Below, one piece after another: positions 37,251 through 45,957 of a DNA stretch of 64,000 nt. The position numbers and the translations under genes are program-made. Below the pieces are notes generated by a model that was not told the DNA's origin, did no database searches, and saw only the letters and a program-made list of their open reading frames with translations. The stretch spans positions 124,001 through 188,000 of the forward strand of contig JADIYA010000006.1 of the NCBI GenBank assembly GCA_016705545.1. The letters run 5' to 3'. Each line of letters starts with the position of its first letter. Position 1 is the first letter of the stretch. Origin of the DNA: Flavobacteriales bacterium (lineage in GTDB: Bacteria > Bacteroidota > Bacteroidia > Flavobacteriales_F > PHOS-HE28).

Positions 37251-37816
37251 TGGAGTTCATCAGCGACCGCGTGAGCGTTGACCGGGGCGATGGCCGGTTC
37301 AGCGTCGTGATCAGCGCGAGGCCGTCCGGCGGCAAGCGCACGATGCTATTGGTATGGGTCACCGCTTGGCTCTTGTGCGGCGTCCTCATCCTCTTCGAGC
37401 GGGCCAAGGTTCCTGTGGGCGACCCGCTGCGGCAATACCTGCTCGCATTCCTCGCGTTCTGGCTCTACTTCATGCTGCAGGTGGGGCGTGCCACCCTCTG
37501 GCGTTTCAAGGGCTTCGAGCTCTGGAGGGTGAAGGACGGGAAGCTCACGGTCAAGGACAGCCTCTTCGGTTTCGGAAGGGCCACCGAATATTTCGCGGAG
37601 AATGTTGAAGGCCTCGGCTTGCTCAACATCGATCGTGATTCGTGGAAATGGCAGTGGAACGACAGCGTGTGGACGATAGGCGGCGAGCGCTTGGGCTTCG
37701 AGCACCTGGGGAAGAAAGTCGCTTTCGGCAAGGGCCTCACCGATGAGGAGGCGAAGCGCTTGGTTCCCCTCTTGAAGCACGCATTGAAGACGCAGCGCGC
37801 GACCGCTCAGCAATAA
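37250..37816 (+). CDS. Hypothetical membrane protein
   Basis: The 188-residue protein starts within the bshA stop. Two adjacent membrane helices (TMLLVWVTAWLLCGVLILF and LAFLAFWLYFMLQVGRATLW) lie near residues 30-85, followed by a soluble PH-like beta region (FKGFELWRVKDGKLTVKDS, DSVWTIGGERLGFE). No family is recognised. Translational coupling suggests expression with bshA but no functional link is visible. Confidence 0.7.
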   Translation: MEFISDRVSVDRGDGRFSVVISARPSGGKRTMLLVWVTAWLLCGVLILFERAKVPVGDPLRQYLLAFLAFWLYFMLQVGRATLWRFKGFELWRVKDGKLTVKDSLFGFGRATEYFAENVEGLGLLNIDRDSWKWQWNDSVWTIGGERLGFEHLGKKVAFGKGLTDEEAKRLVPLLKHALKTQRATAQQ

Positions 37817-37819
37817 GGC

Positions 37820-38887
37820 TCATTCGCCCAAGCGGAAGGCATTGCCGCGCAACCGCATCGTATGCGCACCATCGATCTCGGATCGGAGGATCATTCGGCG
37901 CGCCACGGGAGAGGCGAGCACTTCATCCATTGATCGCACGGCCCCGCACGGCACCCCGCCCTTGAGCAATCGCTCCAAAAGCGGGTCGCGCGCCTCTGAA
38001 ACGAAGGCTGGTGAAAGCGCATCGCATAGCGCTGAACGATGCTGCAAGCGAAGGGCATTGGAAGTGAATCGCGCATCGTTTGCCGCTCCAGGCGATCCGA
38101 GCAATGCGCAGAGCACCTTGAACTGCGCATCACTGCCGACCGCCAGGATGATCCGCCCCGCATCCGCGCAGCGGAACACCTCACCATACGGAGCGATATT
38201 GGGGTGCAGCGTGCCCATGGGCTTGGCCACTGCATCGGCCATGAGGAAATTGCTCGCCTGATTGATGAGCCCTGCCAGCGCGGCTTCTTCGAGGGAGACC
38301 TCCACGTAGCTTCCTGCTCCGCTGCGCTCACGCTGGAGCAATGCGAGCAGAAGGCCTTCCTTCAACTGATGCGCGGCCAGCATGTCGATGAGGGCGATCG
38401 GCATCTTCGCAAGCTGGTCGGGTCCGCTGCCGGTCATGCTGATGTAGCCGCACTCAGCCTGCAGCACCACATCGTAGGCTGGGCGTTCTGATTGGTCAGC
38501 GAAGCCCTTGATGTGGCTGTGGACCAGGCGCGGATTCAGGGCGCTCAGGCGATCGCGGGTCAGGCCGAGCTTCTCCGCGTCGCCGGCCATGTGGTTGGTG
38601 ATGAGCACATCGGCATCACGCACGAGTGCGTCGAACTGCGCGCGATCAGCGGAATCCTTCAGGTTGAGGCGACGATGGTCCTTGCCCCAATTCACGCTGC
38701 TGAAGTACGCGCTCACGGGTCCTCTGGGATCCTCGGAGGGCAGCTTCCATGATCGCGTGACATCGCCTACGGGCGGTTCCACCTTCACGACGCGCGCGCC
38801 CAGTTCCGCCAAGAACAGACCCACGGAGGGGCCGGCGAGCACCGTTGCGGCCTCGATCACAAGAAGGTCTTTCAGCGGAGATTCCAT
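37820..38887 (-). CDS. CaiB/BaiF family III CoA transferase
   Basis: The 355-residue protein begins PLKDLLVIEAATVLAGPSVGLFLAELGARVVKVEPP, the class III start. PAYDVVLQAECGYISMTG carries the Asp expected to form the acyl-CoA anhydride, and GSYVEVSLEEAALAGL is also standard. It transfers CoA between organic acids. It is slightly shorter than most homologues (about 380-400). Substrate unknown; it stands alone. Confidence 0.9.
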   Translation of the reverse strand: MESPLKDLLVIEAATVLAGPSVGLFLAELGARVVKVEPPVGDVTRSWKLPSEDPRGPVSAYFSSVNWGKDHRRLNLKDSADRAQFDALVRDADVLITNHMAGDAEKLGLTRDRLSALNPRLVHSHIKGFADQSERPAYDVVLQAECGYISMTGSGPDQLAKMPIALIDMLAAHQLKEGLLLALLQRERSGAGSYVEVSLEEAALAGLINQASNFLMADAVAKPMGTLHPNIAPYGEVFRCADAGRIILAVGSDAQFKVLCALLGSPGAANDARFTSNALRLQHRSALCDALSPAFVSEARDPLLERLLKGGVPCGAVRSMDEVLASPVARRMILRSEIDGAHTMRLRGNAFRLGE

Positions 38888-39242
38888 GCTCAGGGTACTC
38901 GGAGACCTTGGGAATCAGATACCCCGGTGCGGGCATTCAAGACCTTCGGCCTGTGAATTCGGCTCAAAGATGCGTGCATAGTCCTCCATGGAATCTTGAG
39001 CAGCTCACCGAACCGGTATTCCAGCGTTGAGGATGCTCTCAAGTCCGCTTTTCTCCGAGAATCCGAATGCCTTGCTTGCGCAGGACCTTCAGGTCACCCT
39101 CGATGCCCAAGGCTGGATTGACACCGCTTCGCTCCGTCGGACCAGGTTTGGCCGGAAAGGAATCAAGGCCTGCTGGCTCCGCTCGCTCGGGCATTCTCAT
39201 GTTCCTCCGGCCTCGAGCTGCGCTCGGTCCATCGAAACATGA
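38888..39242. other. Gene-free gap
   Basis: No supported gene is seen between the CoA transferase and the tRNA terminator. Short frames here lack family features. Confidence 0.5.
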
Positions 39243-39243
39243 G

Positions 39244-39272
39244 AAAGCCCCGCCGCTGCGCGGCGAGGCTTT
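39244..39272 (-). terminator. Terminator after the tRNA-Leu/tRNA-Lys unit
   Basis: A 13-bp, slightly imperfect stem (AAAGCC...GGCTTT with a GC-rich inner part) ends in TTTC on the minus strand, 10 bp after the tRNA-Leu end. Confidence 0.6.
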
Positions 39273-39282
39273 GATCATCAAG

Positions 39283-39366
39283 TGCCCAGGACTGGACTCG
39301 AACCAGCACACCCTTTCGGGCGCTACCACCTCAAAGTAGTGCGTCTACCAATTTCGCCACCTGGGC
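39283..39366 (-). tRNA. tRNA-Leu (GAG anticodon)
   Basis: The 84-nt gene has a 7-bp acceptor stem (GCCCAGG/CCTGGGC), anticodon loop TTGAGGT, a long variable arm (class II, as for Leu) and a T-loop GGTTCGAGTCC. CCA is not encoded. Confidence 0.92.
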
Positions 39367-39379
39367 AGGCTTTCAAAGA

Positions 39380-39409
39380 AACCGATCACCCTGGCTCGTG
39401 TGATCGGTT
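39380..39409 (-). other. Perfect hairpin between the two tRNAs
   Basis: A 10-bp perfect stem AACCGATCAC/GTGATCGGTT with a 10-nt loop lies 3 bp from the tRNA-Lys end and runs into TTTCTTTG on the minus strand. It may be a weak terminator or a processing signal between the tRNAs. Confidence 0.55.
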
Positions 39410-39412
39410 CTG

Positions 39413-39485
39413 TGACTCGGCCGGGGCTCGAACCCGGGACCCCAACATTAAAAGTGTTGTGCTCTACCAACTGAGCTACCGAGTC
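39413..39485 (-). tRNA. tRNA-Lys (TTT anticodon)
   Basis: The 73-nt cloverleaf has acceptor stem GACTCGG/CCGAGTC, anticodon stem CAACA/TGTTG with loop CTTTTAA, and T-loop GGTTCGAGCCC. CCA is not encoded. Confidence 0.95.
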
Positions 39486-39565
39486 CTCCGGCGCGCTTCC
39501 CCCGAAGGGTCCCTGCGCCAAGGGGCGGCAAAAGTAGAGATCTGATCCACTGTGCCAAACGGAGT

Positions 39566-40795
39566 TCATTTCTCCTTTTTCTCGATTACCGGATGCCGCT
39601 CGAACGGGGCGTTGCGGTCGAAGAGGTAACGGAAGGTCGCCAAGGTGCGGTAATTCACAGCATCGAGGTTCTGGCACACTTTGATCATGCGCGGGTTGAA
39701 ATCACCGATCCAGGTGAGGATCGTGTCGTGGTAGAGCTTCTTCTCAACGATGGTCTTCTCTGCGAAAACGATGAGGGCGCCCTCGAGGCCCTTGCCCTGC
39801 CACGCTTTGGCCACGCCGAACACGATGCCCGTCATGGTCTTCACCGTGCCTCTCTTCTTGTGCCAGAGGAACTTCAGCTTGCCCCACCAGTTGAGGTCTC
39901 CGTTGACGTATCGGAATATCTCGTTGAGCTCCGGCAGGCTGATGTACATGGCCACGGGCCGGTCCTTGTGGCGGATGAACATGAGCAGGCGCGGGTCCAT
40001 CACGGGTTTCATCGCCTTCACGATCTTGAGCGCGGTGGCCAGCTCCATGGCCTTGTGGTTGTCGTGGTCCACCCAGGCATCGTTGTACACCGTGCAGAAA
40101 TCCTCGGCGATCTGCTGCAGGCTGCGGCCTGTGCATTCGTGCATGACGAAATCCGGGTCGTTCTTCAGCTGGTTGTACTTCCGGTGGAAGATGGGCTGGG
40201 CGCCGACCGTGACGGAGCGCTTGAAGAAGAGCTGGTTGAAGTACAACTGGAAGCCATAGGCCTCAAAGAGCGATCTGTAGTACGCCGGGTTGTAATTGGT
40301 GCCGTAGATCGGGGGATCGGTGAAGTTCTCTATCAGCAGTCCCCAGAATTGGTTGCGGTCGCCCAGGTTGATCGGGCCGTCCATGGCCTGCATGCCGCGT
40401 GCGCGCAGCCATTCGCGGGCAGCGTCGAGCAGGAGCGATGCCGCGGCTTGGTCGTTGATGCACTCGAAGAACCCGATCCCGCCGGTGGGCTGCTTCTCAG
40501 TCCAGGCCGTGCGCGGGTTCACGAAAGCGGCGATTCGGCCGATTGCTTTCCCATCTGCGCCATAGAGCACCCAGCGCACCGCTTCGGCACACTTGCCGCT
40601 CTCCTTGTCGGGTTGGAAGAGCTTGTTGCGCTCGGGATCGAAGACCTTCTCGATGTCCTGCTTCAGATGCGGGATCCAATTGCCGTCGTTGGCATAGATG
40701 CTCCATGGCAGGCGCATCCAATCCTTCAGGGCCTTCGTGTCCTTGGCTTCAATCAGCTTCATGGGCGGCGAAGTTCTTTCTTTGGCGGTAGCCAT
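39566..40795 (-). CDS. GNAT-like acyltransferase of unknown substrate
   Basis: The ATG at 40795 gives 409 residues. After a short N-terminal part comes a region of conserved aromatic and acidic residues (WSIYANDGNWIPHLKQDIEK, QPTGGIGFFECINDQ, ERNKLF) and a C-terminal GNAT-like core (GVAKAWQGKGLEGALIVFAE, with the Q-x-x-G-x-G acetyl-CoA loop near residue 340). Similar proteins of about 380-400 residues occur across Bacteroidota and have no assigned function. AACATTTG at 40808-40815 on the minus strand is a possible promoter core. Confidence 0.75.
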   Translation of the reverse strand: MATAKERTSPPMKLIEAKDTKALKDWMRLPWSIYANDGNWIPHLKQDIEKVFDPERNKLFQPDKESGKCAEAVRWVLYGADGKAIGRIAAFVNPRTAWTEKQPTGGIGFFECINDQAAASLLLDAAREWLRARGMQAMDGPINLGDRNQFWGLLIENFTDPPIYGTNYNPAYYRSLFEAYGFQLYFNQLFFKRSVTVGAQPIFHRKYNQLKNDPDFVMHECTGRSLQQIAEDFCTVYNDAWVDHDNHKAMELATALKIVKAMKPVMDPRLLMFIRHKDRPVAMYISLPELNEIFRYVNGDLNWWGKLKFLWHKKRGTVKTMTGIVFGVAKAWQGKGLEGALIVFAEKTIVEKKLYHDTILTWIGDFNPRMIKVCQNLDAVNYRTLATFRYLFDRNAPFERHPVIEKKEK

Positions 40796-41405
40796 GGGCT
40801 CTAGCGGCAAATGTTCACCCGCTGCTTGTGACCATCAGCGCCACATCCGCTCATCCTGGCGGGGGGAATCACAATCTTCGGCAACCATCAACCACATCCA
40901 CCTCATCGGCATGATGTGCTGCGGCAAGAGCACAGTCGGGCGGCTTCTGGCCCCGCGGCTCGGTTTGCCCTTCATCGACCTGGACCGAGAGATTGAAGCC
41001 CGTGTGGGCCCGCTTCTGCCATTCATGCAGCGTGAAGGGGAGGAAGCCTTCCGCTCAGTGGAAAGCGAGTTACTCGCCGCATTTGCCGTTGCTCCGGCAT
41101 CCGTGATCGCTACTGGTGGGGGCACGCCCATCGCGCCTGAGAATCTGGCGCTGCTGCGGTCCAGCGGCACGATGGTCTGGATAGACGTGGCGTTTGAAAC
41201 CCTGATGCCGCGGATTGAACGCGCTGGCGGAGATCGGCCTTTGCTCTTTGGGCTGAAAGGCGATGCCTTGCGCGAGCGGGTCGCGGACCTGCTCGCCCAG
41301 CGCACTCAAGCATACAGCCAAGCCGCAGTGCGTGTGCAAGGCGATGGTGCGGCGGAAGAGGTCGCGGCGCGGATCGCAGCCGCACTCAGGACTCAGCGTA
41401 AGTGA
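40794..41405 (+). CDS. aroK: Shikimate kinase, start uncertain
   Basis: The kinase core shows Walker A GMMCCGKST, FIDLDREIEARVG with the shikimate-binding Asp, EAFRSVESELL with the binding Arg, and VIATGGGTPI. It phosphorylates shikimate in aromatic amino-acid synthesis. The only in-frame ATG that leaves Walker A and its first strand (HIHLIG) intact is at 40794, which adds about 34 residues and overlaps the start of the divergent GNAT-like gene; the ATG at 40911 would cut Walker A. An indel in the six-G run at 40861 could also have displaced the real start. The double Cys in Walker A is unusual. Confidence 0.8.
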   Translation: MGSSGKCSPAACDHQRHIRSSWRGESQSSATINHIHLIGMMCCGKSTVGRLLAPRLGLPFIDLDREIEARVGPLLPFMQREGEEAFRSVESELLAAFAVAPASVIATGGGTPIAPENLALLRSSGTMVWIDVAFETLMPRIERAGGDRPLLFGLKGDALRERVADLLAQRTQAYSQAAVRVQGDGAAEEVAARIAAALRTQRK

Positions 41406-41893
41406 ACCGCGTCTTTGCGCCCGAATTCAACGCTGATGTGCTCCTGCAGGGTGGTGCTCAGCGTAAGGCCCACGATATCGGCCCGGATGGGGAATAGCCG
41501 GTGCCGCCGGTCCACGAGCACCACGGTGGTGAGGCGCTTGATCGGGGCCTGGATCAGGTAACTGGCGGCGTGCATCAGCGTGCGGCCGCTCATCAGCACA
41601 TCATCCACCAGCACCACCACGCGGTTCTTCAGCTCCTTGTGCTCAATGCCGAGCTGCACAGGGCGCTCAAGCGGATGGTCCTTGTCGAGCTTGAGCTCAA
41701 CAAGGCGCACTTTCATTTCGGAAACGCTCTCCAGCAAGGCTGTCAGCCGCTTGGCCAGCGTGGCTCCGCGCGGGGCAATGCCCACCAGCACGATTTCCTT
41801 CTCAACATGATGCTCCTCGTGCAGCTGATGCGCGATGCGGCGCAGCTTCCGTTGCACTTGCTCGTGGTCCAGCACCAGGGTGCGCTCGCTCAT
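41393..41893 (-). CDS. PyrR-like phosphoribosyltransferase
   Basis: At 166 residues, it contains the PRPP loop VVVLVDDVLMSGRTLMHA and the VGIAPRGATLAKRL hood region, like PyrR and related uracil phosphoribosyltransferases. In Bacillus-type PyrR the protein attenuates pyrimidine operons; no RNA target is visible here. It overlaps the end of the shikimate kinase gene by 13 bp. TACCTTGG at 41898-41905 on the minus strand precedes the ATG. Confidence 0.85.
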   Translation of the reverse strand: MSERTLVLDHEQVQRKLRRIAHQLHEEHHVEKEIVLVGIAPRGATLAKRLTALLESVSEMKVRLVELKLDKDHPLERPVQLGIEHKELKNRVVVLVDDVLMSGRTLMHAASYLIQAPIKRLTTVVLVDRRHRLFPIRADIVGLTLSTTLQEHISVEFGRKDAVHLR

Positions 41894-41897
41894 GGGG

Positions 41898-41905
41898 CCA
41901 AGGTA
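41898..41905 (-). promoter_or_regulatory. Candidate -7 element of the PyrR-like gene
   Basis: TACCTTGG followed by CCCC lies immediately before the ATG. It would make the transcript almost leaderless. Confidence 0.35.
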
Positions 41906-42026
41906 AATGGCTGGAACCATGGCAAGACCTTGCCTTATGATGTGAACCGAAGGCGATCGTGGTGGTAAAACGACGGCTTCGCGCAAAGCCAGCGTTCACG
42001 AATGTCGAGAGGAGGAATGGCTCCCG

Positions 42027-42440
42027 TCATTTCACCGTAGCGGATGCACGCAGACGGGTAGGCCGGGTGGATTGCTGGCTCAAGTGGATCTGGCTGCCCA
42101 CATACTTGATCACACGGTCGATCAAGTCCTCCAAGGCCGGTGTCAGCACACGGATCCGGATGCAGGCCGGCCCGCAATCGAAGTGCATCAGATCGTTCTT
42201 GAAGGGGAGCAGCAGGTCGTAAGCGATCACATGCAGCACCACGGTGCTCTTCTGCGCGGCCAAGGCGAAGGCCGGCTTGCCATCGATGCTGTAGGTGGGC
42301 ATGCGGTAGGAGAAGTCCTCGGAAGCTTCGGGCCAAACGCGGCGCAGGTGGCTGCGCAATGCACCGAGCTGTTCGCGCCGGGTATCAGGCAACGATTCGA
42401 AATACTCCTGCACTTCCTTGGGTGCGCTCCTTTGTGGCAT
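42027..42440 (-). CDS. DUF1801 protein (YdhG-like)
   Basis: The 137-residue product has the DUF1801 motifs: EVQEYFESLPDTRREQLGALR, EDFSYRMPTYSIDGK and VVLHVIAYDLLLPFK. Function is unknown in the family; some members sit near stress or iron genes. The last 20 residues are extra relative to the usual domain. Confidence 0.85.
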   Translation of the reverse strand: MPQRSAPKEVQEYFESLPDTRREQLGALRSHLRRVWPEASEDFSYRMPTYSIDGKPAFALAAQKSTVVLHVIAYDLLLPFKNDLMHFDCGPACIRIRVLTPALEDLIDRVIKYVGSQIHLSQQSTRPTRLRASATVK

Positions 42441-42491
42441 GGTTTCGGGCCGCTCAAGATCGGCAAAGAATTCCGATGCCGAACCACCAGG

Positions 42492-42695
42492 TCACTCCAT
42501 GCGGGCAACGGAATCGGCACGGACTTCCATGCGGTCATCCAGGATCAGCCAGTCTGCACCGTCGCGCGCTACGATGTTGCTGATCCGGCACGCGAGCCTG
42601 CGCCCATCGTTCACATGGAGCAGCACGGGCCTCTGCTGCAAAGCGGCTTCCTCGAAGCGGTCCAGGAGCGCGCATCCCACGGGTTTGTTCTTCAC
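42492..42695 (-). CDS. Rof (YaeO)-like Rho-binding antiterminator domain
   Basis: The segment from a GTG at 42695 encodes 67 residues that match the Rof pattern KPVGCALLDRFEEAALQQ, then VNDGRRLACRISNI, and a last strand with LILDDRMEVRADSV. Rof proteins bind the Rho termination factor. The segment is in frame with the end of the upstream methyltransferase and no stop separates them. It may be a true C-terminal fusion or a separate gene whose predecessor has lost its stop. Confidence 0.55.
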   Translation of the reverse strand: MKNKPVGCALLDRFEEAALQQRPVLLHVNDGRRLACRISNIVARDGADWLILDDRMEVRADSVARME

Positions 42696-43266
42696 GGCTT
42701 TCAACCAGAGCTCGCGGCCAGCGCGTGGCGCAATACTGTTCTGGCACGGCTCCATCGTCACGCCAGGGAACCAGCGGCGGAAGAGCGGCAGGTAGTCATT
42801 GATGAATCCGCCGAAAGGGGGGCTTGTCCGCATTGAGCGTGTCGTTGAAGAGCACGCCCGCCAGCTTCCCACCAGGAGCGAGCAATCGATGCATATGGGC
42901 CACGTATTGCTCACGGAGGGCGGGGTCGATCGCGCAGAAAAAGGTCTGCTCCAGGATCAGGTCGTAGCGACCTCGGTGCTCAAAGAAATCACCGACGATG
43001 AAGTGCGCCCTCGGGAAATCCGGGCAGCGGGCAAGCATGTCGGTGAGCGGCGCGTCGGAGAGGTCGATGACGAACACGTTCCGGAACCCCTGCCGGTGCG
43101 CGTATTCCGCCTCCCAGGCTCGTCCTCCACCAGGAATGAGGATGCGCAGTTCCTTGTCCGTGAGCTGGTCGAGGTATTCCTTCAGCGGCGTGCTGGGCGC
43201 GCCAAGGTCCCAGCCGGTCTCACCGGTTGCATAACGCTGGTGCCAGTAGTCGTGGTCGAGGTTCAT
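42693..43266 (-). pseudogene. TPMT-like SAM methyltransferase, frameshift at a C6 run
   Basis: The first frame starts MNLDHDYWHQRYATGETGWDLG, typical of the thiopurine methyltransferase-like family, with LIPGGGRAWEAEYAHRQG as the SAM loop and DLILEQTFFCAIDP. After PPF, within a run of six C on the coding strand (42817-42822), homology continues in another frame: GGFINDYLPLFRRW and CQNSIAPRAGRELWLKAV. One base added or lost restores a normal enzyme of about 190 residues. It probably methylates thiols or halides. Confidence 0.75.
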
Positions 43267-43293
43267 CGGCGGATAAAATGTTCCCTTATCAAC

Positions 43294-44724
43294 TCATTGC
43301 CGCACGAGCCGCACCACGTTCTCCACGTGGTAGGTGTGCGGGAACATGTCCACGGGCTGCACGAAGTCGATCCGGTAGCGGTCGTTGAGGATGGCGAGGT
43401 CGCGCGCTTGCGTAGCGGGATTGCAGCTCACGTACACGATGCGCTTCGGGTCCAGCTCCAGCAGGTGGCGCGTCACGGGCTCGTCCATGCCGGCACGCGG
43501 CGGGTCGGTCACCACCACATCGGGCCTGCCGTGCTCGCGCACGAAATCGGGGCTCAGGGACTTCTTCATGTCGCCCGCGGTGAAGCTCACATTGGTGATG
43601 CCGTTCAGCTCGGCATTCACGCGTGCGTCGGCGATGCTCTCCGGCACGAGCTCCACGCCTGAAACATGACGCGCGCCGCCTGAGAGGTAGAGCGTGATGC
43701 TGCCCGCTCCGCAATACAGATCGTACACATTCTCCTGACCGGTGAGCCCCGCGAGCTCGCGTACCAGCTTGTACAGCGCGATGGTCTGCTGGGGATTGGT
43801 CTGGAAGAAGGTCTTTGGCCCGATACGGAAGCGCAAGGGCATTCCGCCGGGACCATCCGGCAGCTCTTCAACAATGTGGCCTCGCCCGTAGAAGCAGTTG
43901 ATCTCCAGGTCGTAGATGGTGTCGTTCTTCTTGGTGTTGATGGTCCACAGCACGGATGTGAGCTGCGGGAAAGCACCAACGAGCGCATGGAGCAGCCGCT
44001 CGCGCGCATCCTTGTCCTCATGCCCTAGAGCCAGCAGCACCATGCACTCCCCCGTGGTGGTGCTCCGGATCAGCAGCGTGCGCAAGAAACCGATGTGCTC
44101 GCGGATGTTATAGAAGCTCAATCCATGATCCTTTGCATGCGCACGTATGAAACTCCGGATGGCGTCGCTGGGAGCGGGCTGCAGGTGGCATTCGCTGATG
44201 TCCAGTACCCGATCGAAGCGCTGCGGGATATGGAAACCCAGTGCATTGCGGTCCGCGAACTCATCCGTTGCGCCGATCTCTTCCTTGGTGAACCAACGGC
44301 TCGCGCTGAAGGTGAACTCGAGTTTGTTCCGGTAATGCGTGAGCGCGGACGAAGGCAGGATCGGTACCACGGGAGGCAGTTCCAAGCCGCCGATACGCTC
44401 GAGACTATCGATTACCTGCTGCTGCTTGTATTCGAGCTGCTTGGGGTAGGAGAGGTCCTGCCACTTGCAGCCGCCGCAGGTCCCGAAATGCTTGCAGAAA
44501 GCGGGCATGCGGTCCGGCGAGGGCTGCACGATGCGGATCGCCGTTGCCTCGGCGTAGCTTTTCTTCTTCGCCAGCACGCGGAGGTCGGCCACGTCGCCGG
44601 GCACAGCCCCGGAAACGAAGACCACGAGGCCATCGACCTTGGCAAGGGCTTTCCCATTGGCCCCGGCACCGCTAATCGGCACTGCCTCCCAGATGATGGT
44701 CTCCTTCGGTTTGCGTTGGCGCAT
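43294..44724 (-). CDS. rlmD: 23S rRNA (uracil(1939)-C(5))-methyltransferase
   Basis: The 476-residue protein from the ATG at 44724 has a TRAM-like OB fold (residues 10-65), the iron-sulfur ligands CKHFGTCGGCKW, and a TrmA/RumA-type methyltransferase core with LYCGAGSITLYLS, VVTDPPRAGMDEPV and the catalytic Cys region VYVSCNPATQARDL. It belongs to the RlmD/RlmC group; the exact uracil target cannot be set from sequence alone. CATCTTTG at 44744-44751 on the minus strand stands near the start. Confidence 0.9.
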   Translation of the reverse strand: MRQRKPKETIIWEAVPISGAGANGKALAKVDGLVVFVSGAVPGDVADLRVLAKKKSYAEATAIRIVQPSPDRMPAFCKHFGTCGGCKWQDLSYPKQLEYKQQQVIDSLERIGGLELPPVVPILPSSALTHYRNKLEFTFSASRWFTKEEIGATDEFADRNALGFHIPQRFDRVLDISECHLQPAPSDAIRSFIRAHAKDHGLSFYNIREHIGFLRTLLIRSTTTGECMVLLALGHEDKDARERLLHALVGAFPQLTSVLWTINTKKNDTIYDLEINCFYGRGHIVEELPDGPGGMPLRFRIGPKTFFQTNPQQTIALYKLVRELAGLTGQENVYDLYCGAGSITLYLSGGARHVSGVELVPESIADARVNAELNGITNVSFTAGDMKKSLSPDFVREHGRPDVVVTDPPRAGMDEPVTRHLLELDPKRIVYVSCNPATQARDLAILNDRYRIDFVQPVDMFPHTYHVENVVRLVRQ

Positions 44725-44743
44725 GGCTTCCGTTTCGGGCGGG

Positions 44744-44751
44744 CAAAGATG
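44744..44751 (-). promoter_or_regulatory. Candidate -7 element of rlmD
   Basis: CATCTTTG followed by CCCGCCC lies 20 bp before the ATG; it differs from TAnnTTTG only at the first base. Confidence 0.4.
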
Positions 44752-44805
44752 GACCACTGCGATCGGGCCGCACCCATCAGGCTTGGGGCCGCGGGAGAAG
44801 CAGGC

Positions 44806-44813
44806 TATTTTCG
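44806..44813 (+). promoter_or_regulatory. Candidate -7 element of the peptide deformylase gene
   Basis: TATTTTCG followed by CGGCCCC ends 7 bp before the ATG, so the transcript would be leaderless or nearly so. Confidence 0.4.
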
Positions 44814-44820
44814 CGGCCCC

Positions 44821-45402
44821 ATGATACTGCCTATCCGCGCCTACGGCGATCCCGTGTTGAAGAAGGTGGCCCAGGACATAAAACCCGGGCATGCCGGATT
44901 GCAGCAGCTCATCGCGGACATGTACGAGACGATGTACGCCGCGAACGGTGTTGGACTGGCTGCTCCGCAAGTGGGCCAGAGCATCCGCCTCTTCATCGTG
45001 GATGCCTCACCATTCGCCGTGGATGAGGATGGGAAACCGACAGAAGAGGCCTACTTGAAGGACTTCAAGAAGGTCTTCATCAATCCGTACATCGTGGATG
45101 AGGAAGGGGAGGAGTGGCCCTTCGAGGAGGGCTGCCTGAGCATTCCCGGCATCCGCGAGAATGTGAGCCGACAATCGCGGATCGTGCTGCAATACCTGGA
45201 CGAGGACTTCAAGGCGCATGAAGAGGCCTATGAAGGCTTCGCAGCGCGCGTGATCCAGCACGAGCACGACCACCTCGATGGCATCCTCTTCGTTGACCAT
45301 CTACCCGCGCTGCGCCGCCGCCTGTTGCAAGGCAAATTGCGCGATCTCTCGCGCGGCAAGACCGACGCCAGCTACAAGCTCCGATTCACACCGATGAAAT
45401 GA
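44821..45402 (+). CDS. def: Peptide deformylase
   Basis: The 193-residue enzyme has all three motifs: GVGLAAPQVG, EGCLSIPGI (metal Cys) and QHEHDHLDG (two metal His and the catalytic Glu). It removes the formyl group from new proteins. A short insertion near residues 65-80 is typical of Bacteroidota enzymes. Confidence 0.97.
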   Translation: MILPIRAYGDPVLKKVAQDIKPGHAGLQQLIADMYETMYAANGVGLAAPQVGQSIRLFIVDASPFAVDEDGKPTEEAYLKDFKKVFINPYIVDEEGEEWPFEEGCLSIPGIRENVSRQSRIVLQYLDEDFKAHEEAYEGFAARVIQHEHDHLDGILFVDHLPALRRRLLQGKLRDLSRGKTDASYKLRFTPMK

Positions 45403-45410
45403 CACGGAAC

Positions 45411-45950
45411 ATGCGTTACCTCTTCAAGCTCCTTCCCGTCGTGCTGCTCGTGGCCTGCGGTGGATCCGATGCTGCGCCTGACGCTAAGGTGATCGAGGCC
45501 CGTGAGCGTATCAGGCATAAGGAGGATTCGCTCTTCGATCACCGCGCTTTCGATCAGCGCACGGCCTTGGGCATGATCGACATCTATAAGGCATACGCGG
45601 CGGCCTATCCGCTGGACAGCATGGCCCCGGAGTACCTCTTCCGCGCCGCTGGCATGCACAAGAGCAGCCAACAGCCCGATGAGGCCATCGCGCTCTATGA
45701 TCGCATCACGCACAATTACCAGAGCTGGCGGCGCCGCGTGGATGTGCTGTACATGAAGGCCCTCACCCTGGATGATGATCTGGATCAGGACGGGGAGGCG
45801 AAGCGGATCTATCAACAGGTGATCAATGAATACCCTGATCATCCCTTCGCGCGCGACGCCAAGGCCATGATCGACAACCTGGGATTGACCAACGAGGAGC
45901 TCATCGCGAAGTTCAAGGCGATGAATGACACCGCAGCGGCCGCCCGTTGA
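45411..45950 (+). CDS. TPR-like lipoprotein
   Basis: The start at 45411 gives 179 residues with a lipoprotein signal (MRYLFKLLPVVLLVAC, Cys 16). An ATG at 45399 would overlap the def stop by 4 bp and is equally possible. The mature protein is helical with TPR-like repeats (MAPEYLFRAAGMHKSSQQPDEA, YMKALTLDDDL, IYQQVINEYPDHPFA). It is probably a periplasmic scaffold of the tol-pal/YbgF-like type, which is inference. Confidence 0.75.
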   Translation: MRYLFKLLPVVLLVACGGSDAAPDAKVIEARERIRHKEDSLFDHRAFDQRTALGMIDIYKAYAAAYPLDSMAPEYLFRAAGMHKSSQQPDEAIALYDRITHNYQSWRRRVDVLYMKALTLDDDLDQDGEAKRIYQQVINEYPDHPFARDAKAMIDNLGLTNEELIAKFKAMNDTAAAAR

Positions 45951-45957
45951 GTCGGTA

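Noticed and set aside
38888..39242. Small genes in the gap before the tRNAs
   Set aside because: Short frames have no motif, signal peptide or neighbour coupling.
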